Shown here: piece by piece, positions 16,072 to 24,346 of the stretch
Layout: every line of letters begins with the position of its first letter
Position numbering within the stretch: position 1 is the first letter of the stretch
Source of the DNA: Leifsonia xyli
GTDB lineage: Bacteria > Actinomycetota > Actinomycetes > Actinomycetales > Microbacteriaceae
Assembly (NCBI GenBank): GCA_003243275.1
Contig: QFQR01000001.1
Coordinates: 372,001 to 436,000 of the forward strand
Direction: 5' to 3'
Length of the DNA stretch: 64,000 nucleotides
Translations under genes and position numbers: made by a program
Notes under the pieces: generated by a model
Seen by the model: only the letters and a program-made list of their open reading frames with translations
The model's database searches: none
Told to the model about the DNA's origin: nothing

Positions 16072-17951
16072 GAGGCGCGGGCCTCCTCGACGTACTCCTC
16101 GCGCCGGTGCCTGGGCGGCACATCGATCTCGTCACGGGCGACCTCCCCGCGGCTGAAGCTCGCGAGCGGCGCGAGGTTCGCGTAGGGGTTGCGCACCTCC
16201 CCGGCGCGGCGACGGCCGAGGCCGGTCAGCGCCGTGATGAGGACGATGAGCCCGAGCACGATCCACATCACGGTGAGCGGTTGGAAGATGCTGCGCAGCA
16301 CGACGTCCCAGGGCTTGGTGAGCACCCAGGCCTCCACCTCGTTCTCGCCGACCGTGGCGCCCGTCGCCCGGGCGACGTCGACGGCGCTCAGTCCCCGCCC
16401 CGAGACCGTGTTCTGCTGGATGACCGCACCCGTGGCATCCCCGACGAAGGTGATGCCGTGCCTGGTGACCTCCTCGATGGTGTTGCGGGTGACCTTCGCC
16501 GAGGAGTCGCGCGCATAGATGCCGTTCTCGCCCCCCGTCACCTCGTTGTCGCTCACCTCGCTGTCGGACACCCCGTCGCGCAGGGCGATGCCCTGCCGCG
16601 CGACATCGGTGAGGGTGTTGTCCTTGATCTGGACCTGCTGGGCACCGCGGTTCACCACGATGCCCATCTCGCTGCCCGAGACGGTGTTCCCCGTCAGCCG
16701 GGTGTTGACGCCGCCGATCACCTCGACGCCGTAGCGACCGTTCCCGCGGATGGTGCTCGCCGTGAGCTCGTTGTTGCCGTAGGTGCCGGTCGACATGCCC
16801 GTCGCGGAGGGGCCGTCGGCGAGGCTCGCGCCGTTGATGGTGACACCGTTGCCGCGGTTGTCGCGCACCGTGAGGCGATCCATGATGATGCCCGTGCTGG
16901 CTCGACGGAGGGCGACGCCGTCTTGGCCGTTGTCGGCCGCGAGCGTGTTGCGGATCGAGGAGTTGGAGACGTAGCGGTGGAAGACGATGCCGTCGACGAG
17001 GTTGCCCGTCGCCTCCGAGTCGCGGATGTCGACCCCGTCAGCGCCTGTGACGAAGAGTCCGAAGGCGTTCGCGTGGAAGCTCGTGTCGCTCACGAGCGCC
17101 GAGACGTAGCCGAAGTCGTTGGTGGCCCCCGCACCCGTCGCGCCGAGGTCGTTCTGCGCGGCGTCGTCCCCGACCGGGAGGAGCTCCGAGCCGTAGACCG
17201 TCTTGTTGCCGCCGTCGGAGGTGCCGACCGCGCCGGGGGCGAAGACCGAGGAGGTGTCGATGCCGCTCAGGCTCACGCCTCCGGTCAGTCCGCTCCAGAA
17301 TCCGAGGTTCGCGAAGTCGACCGAGGAGAAGGCCGCGCGCCCGCCCATGACGCGCACGTAGGCGCGTCCGTCCGAGGTGTCGGTGTCGACGGCGCCGCGC
17401 GTGTCGTCCCAGCTCTCGACGGTGACGTGGCTGTTCGGGTCGCCGATGATCTCGAGCGAGCCGCCGACCGTGACGATCGAGGCGAAGTCGTTCGCGGAGC
17501 TCGCGAGCTTGAGCACCAGCCCGTCGCGGGAGCGGATGCTGAGGGTCGCCCCCTGGTCGACGATGATGTCGTCGGAGAGCAGGTACGAGCCGTCCTGCTG
17601 ACGCACCAGGGTGCGGGGCAGGAACCGCAGCAGCTCGTCGAAGGTGTACGGCTCGGCGCGGGCGGGCAGCACGAGGGTGTAGCCCGCACCCTGCGCGAGA
17701 CGGAACGGGAGCTGGCCGTTGACGCCGGTCCACTGCGTCGCGTTGGCGATGGCGCGCGCGGAGCTGATCCGGGCGTCCTCGGTGGCGACGATCCGCGCCT
17801 CGTCCTCGGGGGATCCGGGGTAGCCCTTCCCCGCGACGCTGCCGTCGCCGGCCGCGGGGCTCGGCTCTTCGGCGGAGGCGGCGAGGGGGCCGGCCAGGGC
17901 GAGTGCCGCGCCGACGGCGACGACGAGGGCCGCCGATGCGATCCGTCTCAT
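16068..17951 (-). CDS. Secreted right-handed beta-helix protein with C-terminal membrane anchor
   Basis: A 627-residue protein. A Sec signal peptide (MRRIASAALVVAVGAALALA ending in ASA) is followed by a lead domain with VNGQLPFRLAQGAGYTLVLP, then about 350 residues of beta-helix rungs: DIRDSEATGNLVDGIVFHR, NSSIRNTLAADNGQDGVALR, VRDNRGNGVTING, TASTIRGNGRYGVEVIGG and AVIQQNTVSGRGLSAVDVAR. A transmembrane helix near residues 560-583 (TVMWIVLGLIVLITALTGLG) and a charged cytoplasmic tail end the protein. It resembles NosD/AlgG-type periplasmic beta-helices that bind or remodel polysaccharide. ATG overlaps the GT2 stop by 1 nt (TGATG). Membrane tethering next to the synthase suggests co-secretional modification of the nascent polymer. 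Confidence 0.87.
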   Translation of the reverse strand: MRRIASAALVVAVGAALALAGPLAASAEEPSPAAGDGSVAGKGYPGSPEDEARIVATEDARISSARAIANATQWTGVNGQLPFRLAQGAGYTLVLPARAEPYTFDELLRFLPRTLVRQQDGSYLLSDDIIVDQGATLSIRSRDGLVLKLASSANDFASIVTVGGSLEIIGDPNSHVTVESWDDTRGAVDTDTSDGRAYVRVMGGRAAFSSVDFANLGFWSGLTGGVSLSGIDTSSVFAPGAVGTSDGGNKTVYGSELLPVGDDAAQNDLGATGAGATNDFGYVSALVSDTSFHANAFGLFVTGADGVDIRDSEATGNLVDGIVFHRYVSNSSIRNTLAADNGQDGVALRRASTGIIMDRLTVRDNRGNGVTINGASLADGPSATGMSTGTYGNNELTASTIRGNGRYGVEVIGGVNTRLTGNTVSGSEMGIVVNRGAQQVQIKDNTLTDVARQGIALRDGVSDSEVSDNEVTGGENGIYARDSSAKVTRNTIEEVTRHGITFVGDATGAVIQQNTVSGRGLSAVDVARATGATVGENEVEAWVLTKPWDVVLRSIFQPLTVMWIVLGLIVLITALTGLGRRRAGEVRNPYANLAPLASFSRGEVARDEIDVPPRHRREEYVEEARAS

Positions 17952-19246
17952 CACGCCGTCACCTCCACGAGCGTGCGCGCGGTCTGACCGTCGCCGCCGA
18001 TCCGGTCCGCGTGCCTCGTGAGCCAACCCTGTTTGTTCATGGTGACGAACGCGTAGAGCTTGATGGGCAGGGAGATGAAGATTACGACAAGAGCGACGAT
18101 CGGCAGCAGCAGGATGTCGCCCGGATGCCGCCGCAGATGCGAGAAGCCGCGGATGCCACGGCCGATCAGCAGCCAGGCGATCGCCGCCCACAGCGCCACC
18201 GTGGTGAGCTGGTGGATCTCGAGCCTGCTGAACAGCAGGTAGCCGAGCGTGAGCCCCATGGTGAGCGGGGTGAGCAGGATCTGCAGCACCGTGATCTTGG
18301 TGACGAACGGGGTGCGCCAGAGCCATCCCTTGTAGATCGCGGTGAGGTAGCAGCGGTACGAGTTGCGGCTCCAGCGCACGCGCTGCTTGACGAAGGCGCT
18401 GAAGGTCGCGGGGAACATCGAGAGCGCCTTGGCGGAGCGCTGGTGCACGGTCTTGTAGCCGGAGCCGAGCACGAGCCAGGTGAGGCGCCCGTCGTCACCG
18501 GCGATGCAGCGTCGTCCGAAGAAGAACTCGTTCTCGAGGTGGTCGAGCACCGGCAGCACGGCCGCGCGGCGGTAGGCGGCGGTGCGCCCGGAGAGGCAGG
18601 CGACGGCGCCCTTGCGCCCCATGGCCGGCACGTAGTTGTAGTAGCGCAGGTCGACGAGCCAGTCGGCGACGCGACGCCAGATGTTGAAGCCGGGCTGGTA
18701 GACGTTCTGCTGGGTTCCGACACCGCCGACGGCCGGGTCGACGAAGGGCTTCTGCACGTTCTCGAGCAGGCCGGGCGTCCAGCGGGTGTCGGAGTCGGTG
18801 AGCACGAGCACCTCACCGCTCGCCTTGCGGATGCCGACGCCGAGCGCGGAGCGCTTGCCCGCGTGGTGGAAGAGCACGGGCTTGACCCGCTCGTCCCCGA
18901 GCGCGGTGATGCGGTCGTAGGCGTCGACGTCGGCGACGTCGAGCACGATGATGATCTCGGTCGGGTTCTGCCCGCGCCAGCTCTCGAGGCACTCGAGCAG
19001 GATCTCGGGGTCTTCGTGGAACGACGGCACGATCACCGAGGTGGTGGTGCGGTACTCGGATTCGATGGGCCCGGTGCGCGCGGAGAGCACGACGCGGTAG
19101 AGCCAGAGCAGCCAGACGACGGTGCCCGCGATCGCCAGCGGGAAGTACGGCAGGATCATCGCGAAGAAGTCGCCGACGCTCGCCCAGCCGGACGGCAACT
19201 CGGCGGCGGGACTCATCGGGGAAGCGAACAGCAGGGCAGGGGTCAT
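17951..19246 (-). CDS. Processive family-2 glycosyltransferase (polysaccharide synthase)
   Basis: A 431-residue membrane glycosyltransferase of the hyaluronan-synthase/Alg8/cellulose-synthase type. One transmembrane helix (about 32-53) precedes the GT-A domain; the D1 region VIVPSFHEDPE, the DxD motif DSD (151-153) in LTDSDTRW, LSGRTAAYRR, the GDD (250-252) in CIAGDDGRL and the processivity motif QRVRW (288-292) are all present. Three to four C-terminal helices follow. It should polymerise a nucleotide sugar and export the chain. A downstream ugd points to a UDP-glucuronate-containing polymer. ATG at 19246 is chosen because GAGGAG lies 7 nt upstream; the longer frame lacks family similarity. 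It is the first gene of the operon and is preceded by a 277-nt leader/promoter gap. Confidence 0.9.
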   Translation of the reverse strand: MTPALLFASPMSPAAELPSGWASVGDFFAMILPYFPLAIAGTVVWLLWLYRVVLSARTGPIESEYRTTTSVIVPSFHEDPEILLECLESWRGQNPTEIIIVLDVADVDAYDRITALGDERVKPVLFHHAGKRSALGVGIRKASGEVLVLTDSDTRWTPGLLENVQKPFVDPAVGGVGTQQNVYQPGFNIWRRVADWLVDLRYYNYVPAMGRKGAVACLSGRTAAYRRAAVLPVLDHLENEFFFGRRCIAGDDGRLTWLVLGSGYKTVHQRSAKALSMFPATFSAFVKQRVRWSRNSYRCYLTAIYKGWLWRTPFVTKITVLQILLTPLTMGLTLGYLLFSRLEIHQLTTVALWAAIAWLLIGRGIRGFSHLRRHPGDILLLPIVALVVIFISLPIKLYAFVTMNKQGWLTRHADRIGGDGQTARTLVEVTA

Positions 19247-19427
19247 CGGAGGACTCCTCGGGGGGTGGAGTGTCGGGATGCGCCGACACCGCTCGCGCGG
19301 TGAGGTCTCCGTCGACCGCGGGCACGTGGGTGGTTCGGCGTCCTCCGTTTTCGGGTGGAGGCGACCTCGCGCCGTCGGCTGTAGCCCGAGGCTTTCAGGA
19401 GGACCCGGGGAGGTCAATGCCTCGGAA

Positions 19428-19442
19428 GTAATCAGTGATTAC
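19428..19442. promoter_or_regulatory. Candidate operator upstream of the polysaccharide operon
   Basis: GTAATCAGTGATTAC is a 15-bp palindrome with 7-bp arms around a central base, in an AT-rich patch that is unusual for this genome. It lies 182 nt before the GT2 start, in the gap after the CPBP gene. A GntR/TetR/MarR-sized site is plausible. The 181 nt between it and the start codon is GC-rich with potential hairpins; I could not match it to a known riboswitch. Confidence 0.45.
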
Positions 19443-19523
19443 CTTTTACGTGCCGTTCACGGGGCGGGGGTCATCCGAAACCTGGGCGACATCATCCGCT
19501 CGCCCGACGACCGTGCGACTCGG

Positions 19524-20513
19524 CTAGGCCGGAAGCCCGCGCACGCGCGCGATGCCCTGCCGACGCGCCGCGAACTCCACCCAGAGCACGAAGGCGCTCG
19601 TGAAGACGAGCTGGATCAACGGGGCCTCCGGGCCACTGCCCTCCGAGCTCATCACGGTGGTGCCGAGCACACCGCTCGTGAGCAGCAGGAAGGAGATCAC
19701 ATTGTTCACGACATGCAACGCGATCGCCGCCTCGAGGCCACCTGTTCGCCAGGTGACGATCGCGAACCCCGCGCCCATGACGGCGACGCTCAGCTTTCCC
19801 CAGATCTCGTACTGCGTATGCCCGATCGTGAAGAGGAAGGTCGCGACGATGATGAGCGGCCAGATCGGCCTGATCCAGGCGCCCAGGGTCTGCATCATGA
19901 ACCCGCGGAACACGTACTCCTCGGCCGCCGACTGCAACGGCACGAGCAGCAGGATGATGACGACGAGGATCGCGAAGGTGCCGGGATCGACGGGAACCGG
20001 CTCGAACGGCTCGCCGAAGAGCAGCGGGACGAAGGAGAGCGCGCTGTTGACGATCGTGATGACGAGGGCGGGGATCGCGCACCACAGCATCCAGCGCCAC
20101 CGCAGCCGGAAGGTCACCGAGTGGCGCAGTCCCACCGGGCGCAGACCCGCGCACAGCATCGCGAGCGGCACGCAGGGCAGCATGATCGCGATCGAGGCGA
20201 GCAGGTAGGCGAGGCTCAGCGGGTTCGAGGTGTCGGAGAGGTGCGCGAGCAGCTTCGACATGTTGGTCAGCAGCGAGAAATCCACGTCGCCCGTGGCGAC
20301 CGCGATGATCCCCCACACGACGCCGACAATGACCGAGAGCACGAGGTAGAACACCCCGAAGAGCACGGCCGCGACGAGCGGACGCCACCACGCGTAGCCC
20401 GGGTTCGTGCGGAACAGCCGGTGGTAGGGGGTGGGCACCTCGACGGGCGGCGGGGCGGGCGGCAGCGGGTACGGGGGCGGCACGGCGTAGCCGGGCGGCA
20501 CGCTCTCGCTCAT
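19524..20513 (-). CDS. CPBP-family intramembrane metalloprotease
   Basis: A 329-residue protein with a proline-rich cytoplasmic N-terminus (PPYPLPPAPPPVEVPTP) and about eight transmembrane helices. The family motifs are intact: EEYVFRGFMMQTLG (motif 1, EExxxR), FTIGHTQYE (motif 2, His) and ALHVVNNVISF (motif 3, HxxxN). These form a zinc site inside the membrane in CPBP (Abi, Rce1-like) proteases, which cleave membrane or prenylated substrates or provide bacteriocin immunity. The ATG overlaps the glycyl-tRNA synthetase stop by 1 nt, so it is translated from the same mRNA. The substrate is unknown. Confidence 0.9.
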   Translation of the reverse strand: MSESVPPGYAVPPPYPLPPAPPPVEVPTPYHRLFRTNPGYAWWRPLVAAVLFGVFYLVLSVIVGVVWGIIAVATGDVDFSLLTNMSKLLAHLSDTSNPLSLAYLLASIAIMLPCVPLAMLCAGLRPVGLRHSVTFRLRWRWMLWCAIPALVITIVNSALSFVPLLFGEPFEPVPVDPGTFAILVVIILLLVPLQSAAEEYVFRGFMMQTLGAWIRPIWPLIIVATFLFTIGHTQYEIWGKLSVAVMGAGFAIVTWRTGGLEAAIALHVVNNVISFLLLTSGVLGTTVMSSEGSGPEAPLIQLVFTSAFVLWVEFAARRQGIARVRGLPA

Positions 20514-21898
20514 CAGGCGCCGCGCAGCCGCTCGGCGAGGTAGCCGTGCAGGCGGTCGAGCGAGACGCGCTCCTGCGCCATGGTGTCGCGCTCGCGCACC
20601 GTGACGGCCTTGTCGTCGAGGGTGTCGAAATCGACCGTCACCGCGAACGGCGTGCCGATCTCGTCCTGACGGCGGTAGCGGCGCCCGATGGCACCGGCGT
20701 CGTCGAACTCGATCATCCAGTCCTCGCGGAGGTCGGCGGCGAGCTCGCGCGCGACCGGCGAGAGCTGCTCGTTGCGCGAGAGCGGCAGCACCGCGACCTT
20801 CACGGGCGCGAGGCGGCGGTCGATCCGCAGCACCGTGCGCACATCCGTTCCGCCCTTGGCGTTCGGGGCCTCGTCCTCGTGATACGCGTCGATGAGGAAC
20901 GCCATGAGCGCGCGGGTGAGCCCGAACGCGGGCTCGATGACGTACGGCACCCAGCGCTCGTTGGTGGTCTGGTCGAAGTACGACAGATCCTTGCCCGAGT
21001 GCTCGGAGTGGGTCTTCAGGTCGAAGTCGGTGCGGTTCGCGATGCCCATGAGCTCGCCCCACTCGCCCGAGGCGAAGTTGAAGCGGTACTCGACGTCGAC
21101 CGTGCGCTTCGAGTAGTGGCTGAGCTTCTCCTTCGGGTGCTCGTAGAGCCGCAGGCTCTCCTCGCGGATGCCGAGCTCGCGATACCAGCCGTAGGAGGCG
21201 TCGATCCAGTACTGGTGCCACTCCTCGTCGGTGCCGGGCTGCACGAAGAACTCCATCTCCATCTGCTCGAACTCGCGCGTGCGGAAGATGAAGTTGCCAG
21301 GGGTGATCTCGTTGCGGAAGCTCTTGCCGATCTGGGCGATGCCGAACGGGGGCTTGAGGCGCGAGCTGGAGAGCACGTTGGCGAAGTTCACGAAGATGCC
21401 CTGTGCCGTCTCGGGGCGCAGGTAGTGCATCCCCTCCTCGTCGTCGACCGGGCCGAGGAAGGTCTTGAGCAGCCCCGAGAAGGCACGGGGCGCCGTCCAC
21501 TGGCCGCGGGTGCCGCAGTTCTCGCAGACGATGTCGGAGAGGCCGTGCTCGGGCGCGCGGCCCTTCTTCTCCTCGTAGGCCTCCAGCAGGTGGTCTTCGC
21601 GGTAGCGCTTGTGGCAGTTGAGACACTCGATGAGCGGATCGGAGAACACCTCGACGTGACCGGACGCCTCCCACACCTGACGGGGCAGGATGATGGAGGA
21701 GTCGATGCCGACGATGTCGTCGCGGCGCTGCACCATGAACTTCCACCACTCGCGCTTGATGTTCTCCTTGAGCGCGGTGCCGAGAGGGCCGTAGTCCCAC
21801 GCGGAACGGGATCCGCCGTAGATCTCACCCGCCTGGTAGACGAACCCCCGGCGCTTCGCGAGGGAGATGACCTGATCGAGAGGGGTGGGCGTCGCCAC
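20513..21898 (-). CDS. glyQS: Glycyl-tRNA synthetase (single-chain type)
   Basis: A 461-residue class II synthetase that charges tRNA-Gly. The N-terminus has LAKRRGFVYQAGEIYGG and SRSAWDYGPLGTALKENIK, motif 2 appears in SFRNEITPGNFIFRTREFEQ and motif 3 in EPAFGLTRALMAFLID. A zinc-like Cys4 insert is seen in CLNCHKRY and CENCGTRG, typical of actinobacterial enzymes. The C-terminal anticodon-binding domain includes KVAVLPLSRNEQLSP and GRRYRRQDEIGTPFAVTVDF. The GTG start is preceded by AGGAGCT at good spacing, deciding against a longer frame. It is co-transcribed with the CPBP protease gene. Confidence 0.96.
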   Translation of the reverse strand: MATPTPLDQVISLAKRRGFVYQAGEIYGGSRSAWDYGPLGTALKENIKREWWKFMVQRRDDIVGIDSSIILPRQVWEASGHVEVFSDPLIECLNCHKRYREDHLLEAYEEKKGRAPEHGLSDIVCENCGTRGQWTAPRAFSGLLKTFLGPVDDEEGMHYLRPETAQGIFVNFANVLSSSRLKPPFGIAQIGKSFRNEITPGNFIFRTREFEQMEMEFFVQPGTDEEWHQYWIDASYGWYRELGIREESLRLYEHPKEKLSHYSKRTVDVEYRFNFASGEWGELMGIANRTDFDLKTHSEHSGKDLSYFDQTTNERWVPYVIEPAFGLTRALMAFLIDAYHEDEAPNAKGGTDVRTVLRIDRRLAPVKVAVLPLSRNEQLSPVARELAADLREDWMIEFDDAGAIGRRYRRQDEIGTPFAVTVDFDTLDDKAVTVRERDTMAQERVSLDRLHGYLAERLRGA

Positions 21899-22025
21899 GG
21901 AGAGCTCCTGAGGTTCGGGCCGCGCCGGCGTGCGCGGTGCGAGGGTGAGAACCTCCAGACTACCGACCCCGCGCTGTGGGGAATGCTGCTGTCGGGAAGC
22001 TCGTCGCGCGTGGGACGATCCTCCG

Positions 22026-22157
22026 GTGACGGGCGAGGGCATCGACACCGATGAGCTGTTCGGGCTCGACGCGCTCGGGCGCGAAGTGCTGCCGATCGTC
22101 GACTCGACCCGCGCCCACGCGCGTGCCGCCGCTGCGCTCGCGCTCGGCGGAGACTGA
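22026..22157 (+). CDS. Small hypothetical protein (43 aa)
   Basis: A GTG-started frame of 43 codons between glyQS (divergent) and the class V aminotransferase (convergent). The peptide starts VTGEGIDTDELFGLDALGRE and ends in an Ala-rich helix (RAHARAAAALALGGD). It is acidic and likely helical. Codon third positions look like neighbouring coding sequence, but no clear Shine-Dalgarno is seen and I recognise no family. It ends 2 nt before the stop of the aminotransferase gene. It could be a real small protein or a chance frame. Confidence 0.35.
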   Translation: MTGEGIDTDELFGLDALGREVLPIVDSTRAHARAAAALALGGD

Positions 22158-22159
22158 GC

Positions 22160-23236
22160 TCAGCCGCGCACGGCGCGCACGATCGCCGCGACGTCATCCT
22201 CGGTGTTCCAGAGGTGGAACGAGGCACGCGCACGCCCCGCGCGCCCCGAGATGCGGATGCCGGCCGCCGCCATGGCCGCGAGCTGCGCACCGTCGGGGTC
22301 GGGCCAGGAGACGATCGCCTGCCGCTGGGCGGGGAGTGCGAGCTCGTCGGCGAGAAGCTCGCCGAGACCGGAGGCCCGCTCCCAGATCTCGGCGATGTCG
22401 AGGCCCGCGAACAGGGCGATCGACTGCTCCGCCCCGATCCACGCCTGCCAGGCGGGTGAGACGTCGAAGCGGCGCGCGTCGGAGGCGAGCGTGATGTCGT
22501 GGCCGTAGCAGCTCTGCCAGACCTCCTCCCCCGCGTACCAGCCGCCCTGCACGGGGCGGAGCACCGCGTCCGCCGCCGATCCCACGGTGAGGAAGCTCAC
22601 GCCACGGGGCGAGCAGAGCCACTTGTAGGCGTGGCAGACGGTGATGTCGAAGTCGTCGGCGGCGACCGGGAGCACCCCGGCTGCCTGGGTGGTGTCGCAG
22701 AAGGTGAGGGCTCCGTGCCGCGCGGCGGCCTCGCCGATCGCGGCGGCATCCGCCCGCGCACCCGTCGCCGACTGCACGAGCGAGAACACCACGAGGAAGG
22801 TCTCGTCGCTGATCGCCTCGGCGAGCCCGTCGAGCGGCACGGCACGCACCCGCACCCCCGGACGCTGCGTGAAGGGGGCGATGAGCGAGGAGAAGTCGCG
22901 CTCCGCCACGAGCACCTCGGCGCCCGCCGGCACCGAGGCGGCGACGAGCGAGGCCTGCACGGAGGTCTGCGAGCCGGTCGCGACGCGCGAGGGGTCGACC
23001 CCGACGAGTCGTGCGTAGGAGGCGCGGGTGCGGGCGATGACATCGTCGTAGCCCTGCGGGTCGCGATCCGCGCGGGCCCACGCGTCGAGGTCGGCACGCA
23101 GCGCCTCGACGGTGCGCGCCGGGGGGATGCCGATCGAGGCGGCGGCGACGTAGCCGCGGGGCTCGCCGAACTCGGCGATGGCGTCGGCCAGGGGGCGCGA
23201 GAGCGCGGAGGACGAGTGCGCGGTGCGGATGCTCAC
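22160..23236 (-). CDS. Class V aminotransferase (PLP)
   Basis: A PLP-dependent fold-type I enzyme of about 358 residues. The PLP Lys is in CHAYKWLCSPRGVSF, preceded by the cofactor-binding Asp in ALTFCDTTQAAGVLP; SQTSVQASLVAASVPAGAEV marks the phosphate-binding turn. It resembles class V aminotransferases and kynureninase/selenocysteine-lyase-like proteins; the substrate is not clear. The GTG at 23236 (VSIRTAHS) has the same GGAGGGGTGAGC context as another gene start in this window at 54289; an upstream in-frame ATG at 23260 is an alternative. It is divergent from a LysR regulator, which is the usual arrangement for regulator and target. Confidence 0.82.
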   Translation of the reverse strand: MSIRTAHSSSALSRPLADAIAEFGEPRGYVAAASIGIPPARTVEALRADLDAWARADRDPQGYDDVIARTRASYARLVGVDPSRVATGSQTSVQASLVAASVPAGAEVLVAERDFSSLIAPFTQRPGVRVRAVPLDGLAEAISDETFLVVFSLVQSATGARADAAAIGEAAARHGALTFCDTTQAAGVLPVAADDFDITVCHAYKWLCSPRGVSFLTVGSAADAVLRPVQGGWYAGEEVWQSCYGHDITLASDARRFDVSPAWQAWIGAEQSIALFAGLDIAEIWERASGLGELLADELALPAQRQAIVSWPDPDGAQLAAMAAAGIRISGRAGRARASFHLWNTEDDVAAIVRAVRG

Positions 23237-23265
23237 CCCTCCAGCGTGCGACGCGCCCATCTATC

Positions 23266-23316
23266 GCACAAGGGCATGTGCTGCATGTAATCCATTCACT
23301 ATTGTTTTGGAATGGA
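23266..23316. promoter_or_regulatory. Divergent promoter/operator between aminotransferase and lysR
   Basis: Two inverted repeats are visible: GCACA-N6-TGTGC (23266-23281) and TCCATTC-N12-GAATGGA (23291-23297 and 23310-23316). The second overlaps the lysR start codon and sits in an AT-rich stretch. This is the usual place for LysR-type autoregulation and activation of the divergent gene. The lysR mRNA may have little or no leader. Confidence 0.5.
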
Positions 23317-24322
23317 TCTCGACCTCCAGTCGGTGCGCATCGTGCGCGCCATCGCGGAACACGGCTCGATCAGCGGTGCCGCCCGCGCGCTCGGCTACAG
23401 CCAACCGGCCGTCAGCCAGCACCTGCGTCGCGCAGAGCAACGACTCGGTCTGCCGCTCGTGGTGCGTGCGGGGCGCGGGGTGCGGCTCACCGAACCCGGC
23501 ATGGTGCTCGCCCGTCACGCCCAGACGATCGGCTCGGCGATGGACGCCGCGAGCGGCGAACTCGCCGAGCTCGTCGGGCTCCGCACCGGCACCGTCCGGG
23601 TGGCGGCCTTCCCCACGGCGTCGTCGACGATCGTGCCGCGCCTGCTCGGCAGCCTGCGCCGCACCCATCCGGGGCTCACCGTGAGCTACGTCGAGGCGGA
23701 GCCGCCGGAGGCACTGGCCATGCTGCGGGACGGCGCCGTCGACCTCGCGATCACCTTCGCCTACCCGGGAGACCGTGCCGACCCGCACCGCGAATCGGAG
23801 GGGCCGGTCGAGACCGTGCCGCTCTTCACCGAGCCGGTCGTGATCGCCCTGCCCGAGCAGCATCCGCACGCGGCCCCCGGCACGCCGGTCGAACTCGCAC
23901 GGCTCGGCGCGGAACGTTGGATCGCCGGATGCCCGCTCTGCCGCGGCCACCTGCTGGCGGCGTGCGAGGCGGTCGGGGTGGAACCCGACATCGAGCTCGA
24001 GACCGACAATGCCGTCGCCGTGCTGCACCTCGTGGCGACCGAGCTCGGCGTCGCGCTGCTGCCGCGCCTCGCGCTCGCCACCGCGACCGTGCCGGCCGGC
24101 GCCGTCATCCGCGCGACCTCGCCGTCGAGCGACCGGTCGATCCAGGTCGTCGCGCTGCAGGGTGCCAGGCGGGTTCCCGCGATCGCGACGGTGCTCGCCG
24201 CCGTGGAGGCGCTCGACGGGGGCGACTGGGGGCTCGAGGCGAACGCTCAGCAGCGGGCCGAGGACGCGCCGTCGGCAGGGGTGTCGGCAGGGGTATTGTC
24301 GGCAGGCCGGGAGCCTCGCTAG
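23312..24322 (+). CDS. LysR-family transcriptional regulator
   Basis: A 336-residue regulator. The N-terminal winged helix-turn-helix reads LQSVRIVRAIAEHGSISGAA and ALGYSQPAVSQHLRRAEQRL; the C-terminal periplasmic-binding-like effector domain starts near residue 92 (TGTVRVAAFPTASSTIVPRL) and includes GAVDLAITFAYPG and HLVATELGVALLPRL. The C-terminal 30 residues are Ala/Ser-rich and look disordered. It is transcribed divergently from the class V aminotransferase, with inverted repeats between them, so it probably controls that gene and itself. The effector is unknown. Confidence 0.9.
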   Translation: MDLDLQSVRIVRAIAEHGSISGAARALGYSQPAVSQHLRRAEQRLGLPLVVRAGRGVRLTEPGMVLARHAQTIGSAMDAASGELAELVGLRTGTVRVAAFPTASSTIVPRLLGSLRRTHPGLTVSYVEAEPPEALAMLRDGAVDLAITFAYPGDRADPHRESEGPVETVPLFTEPVVIALPEQHPHAAPGTPVELARLGAERWIAGCPLCRGHLLAACEAVGVEPDIELETDNAVAVLHLVATELGVALLPRLALATATVPAGAVIRATSPSSDRSIQVVALQGARRVPAIATVLAAVEALDGGDWGLEANAQQRAEDAPSAGVSAGVLSAGREPR

Positions 24323-24346
24323 CATCCCCCCATACCCCCCACCGTC

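Noticed and set aside
12653..16135. A 1160-codon minus-strand open frame across ugd, DsbA and beta-helix genes
   Set aside because: It is an Arg/Gly/Ala-rich shadow frame over recognised genes in another frame; only its last 35 codons are kept as a separate micro-ORF candidate.
19247..19427. c-di-GMP (GEMM) riboswitch in the polysaccharide operon leader
   Set aside because: A CAAAGCC-like and AGCCG-like pair can be found, but the conserved order and spacing do not fit; only a covariance-model search could rescue the idea.
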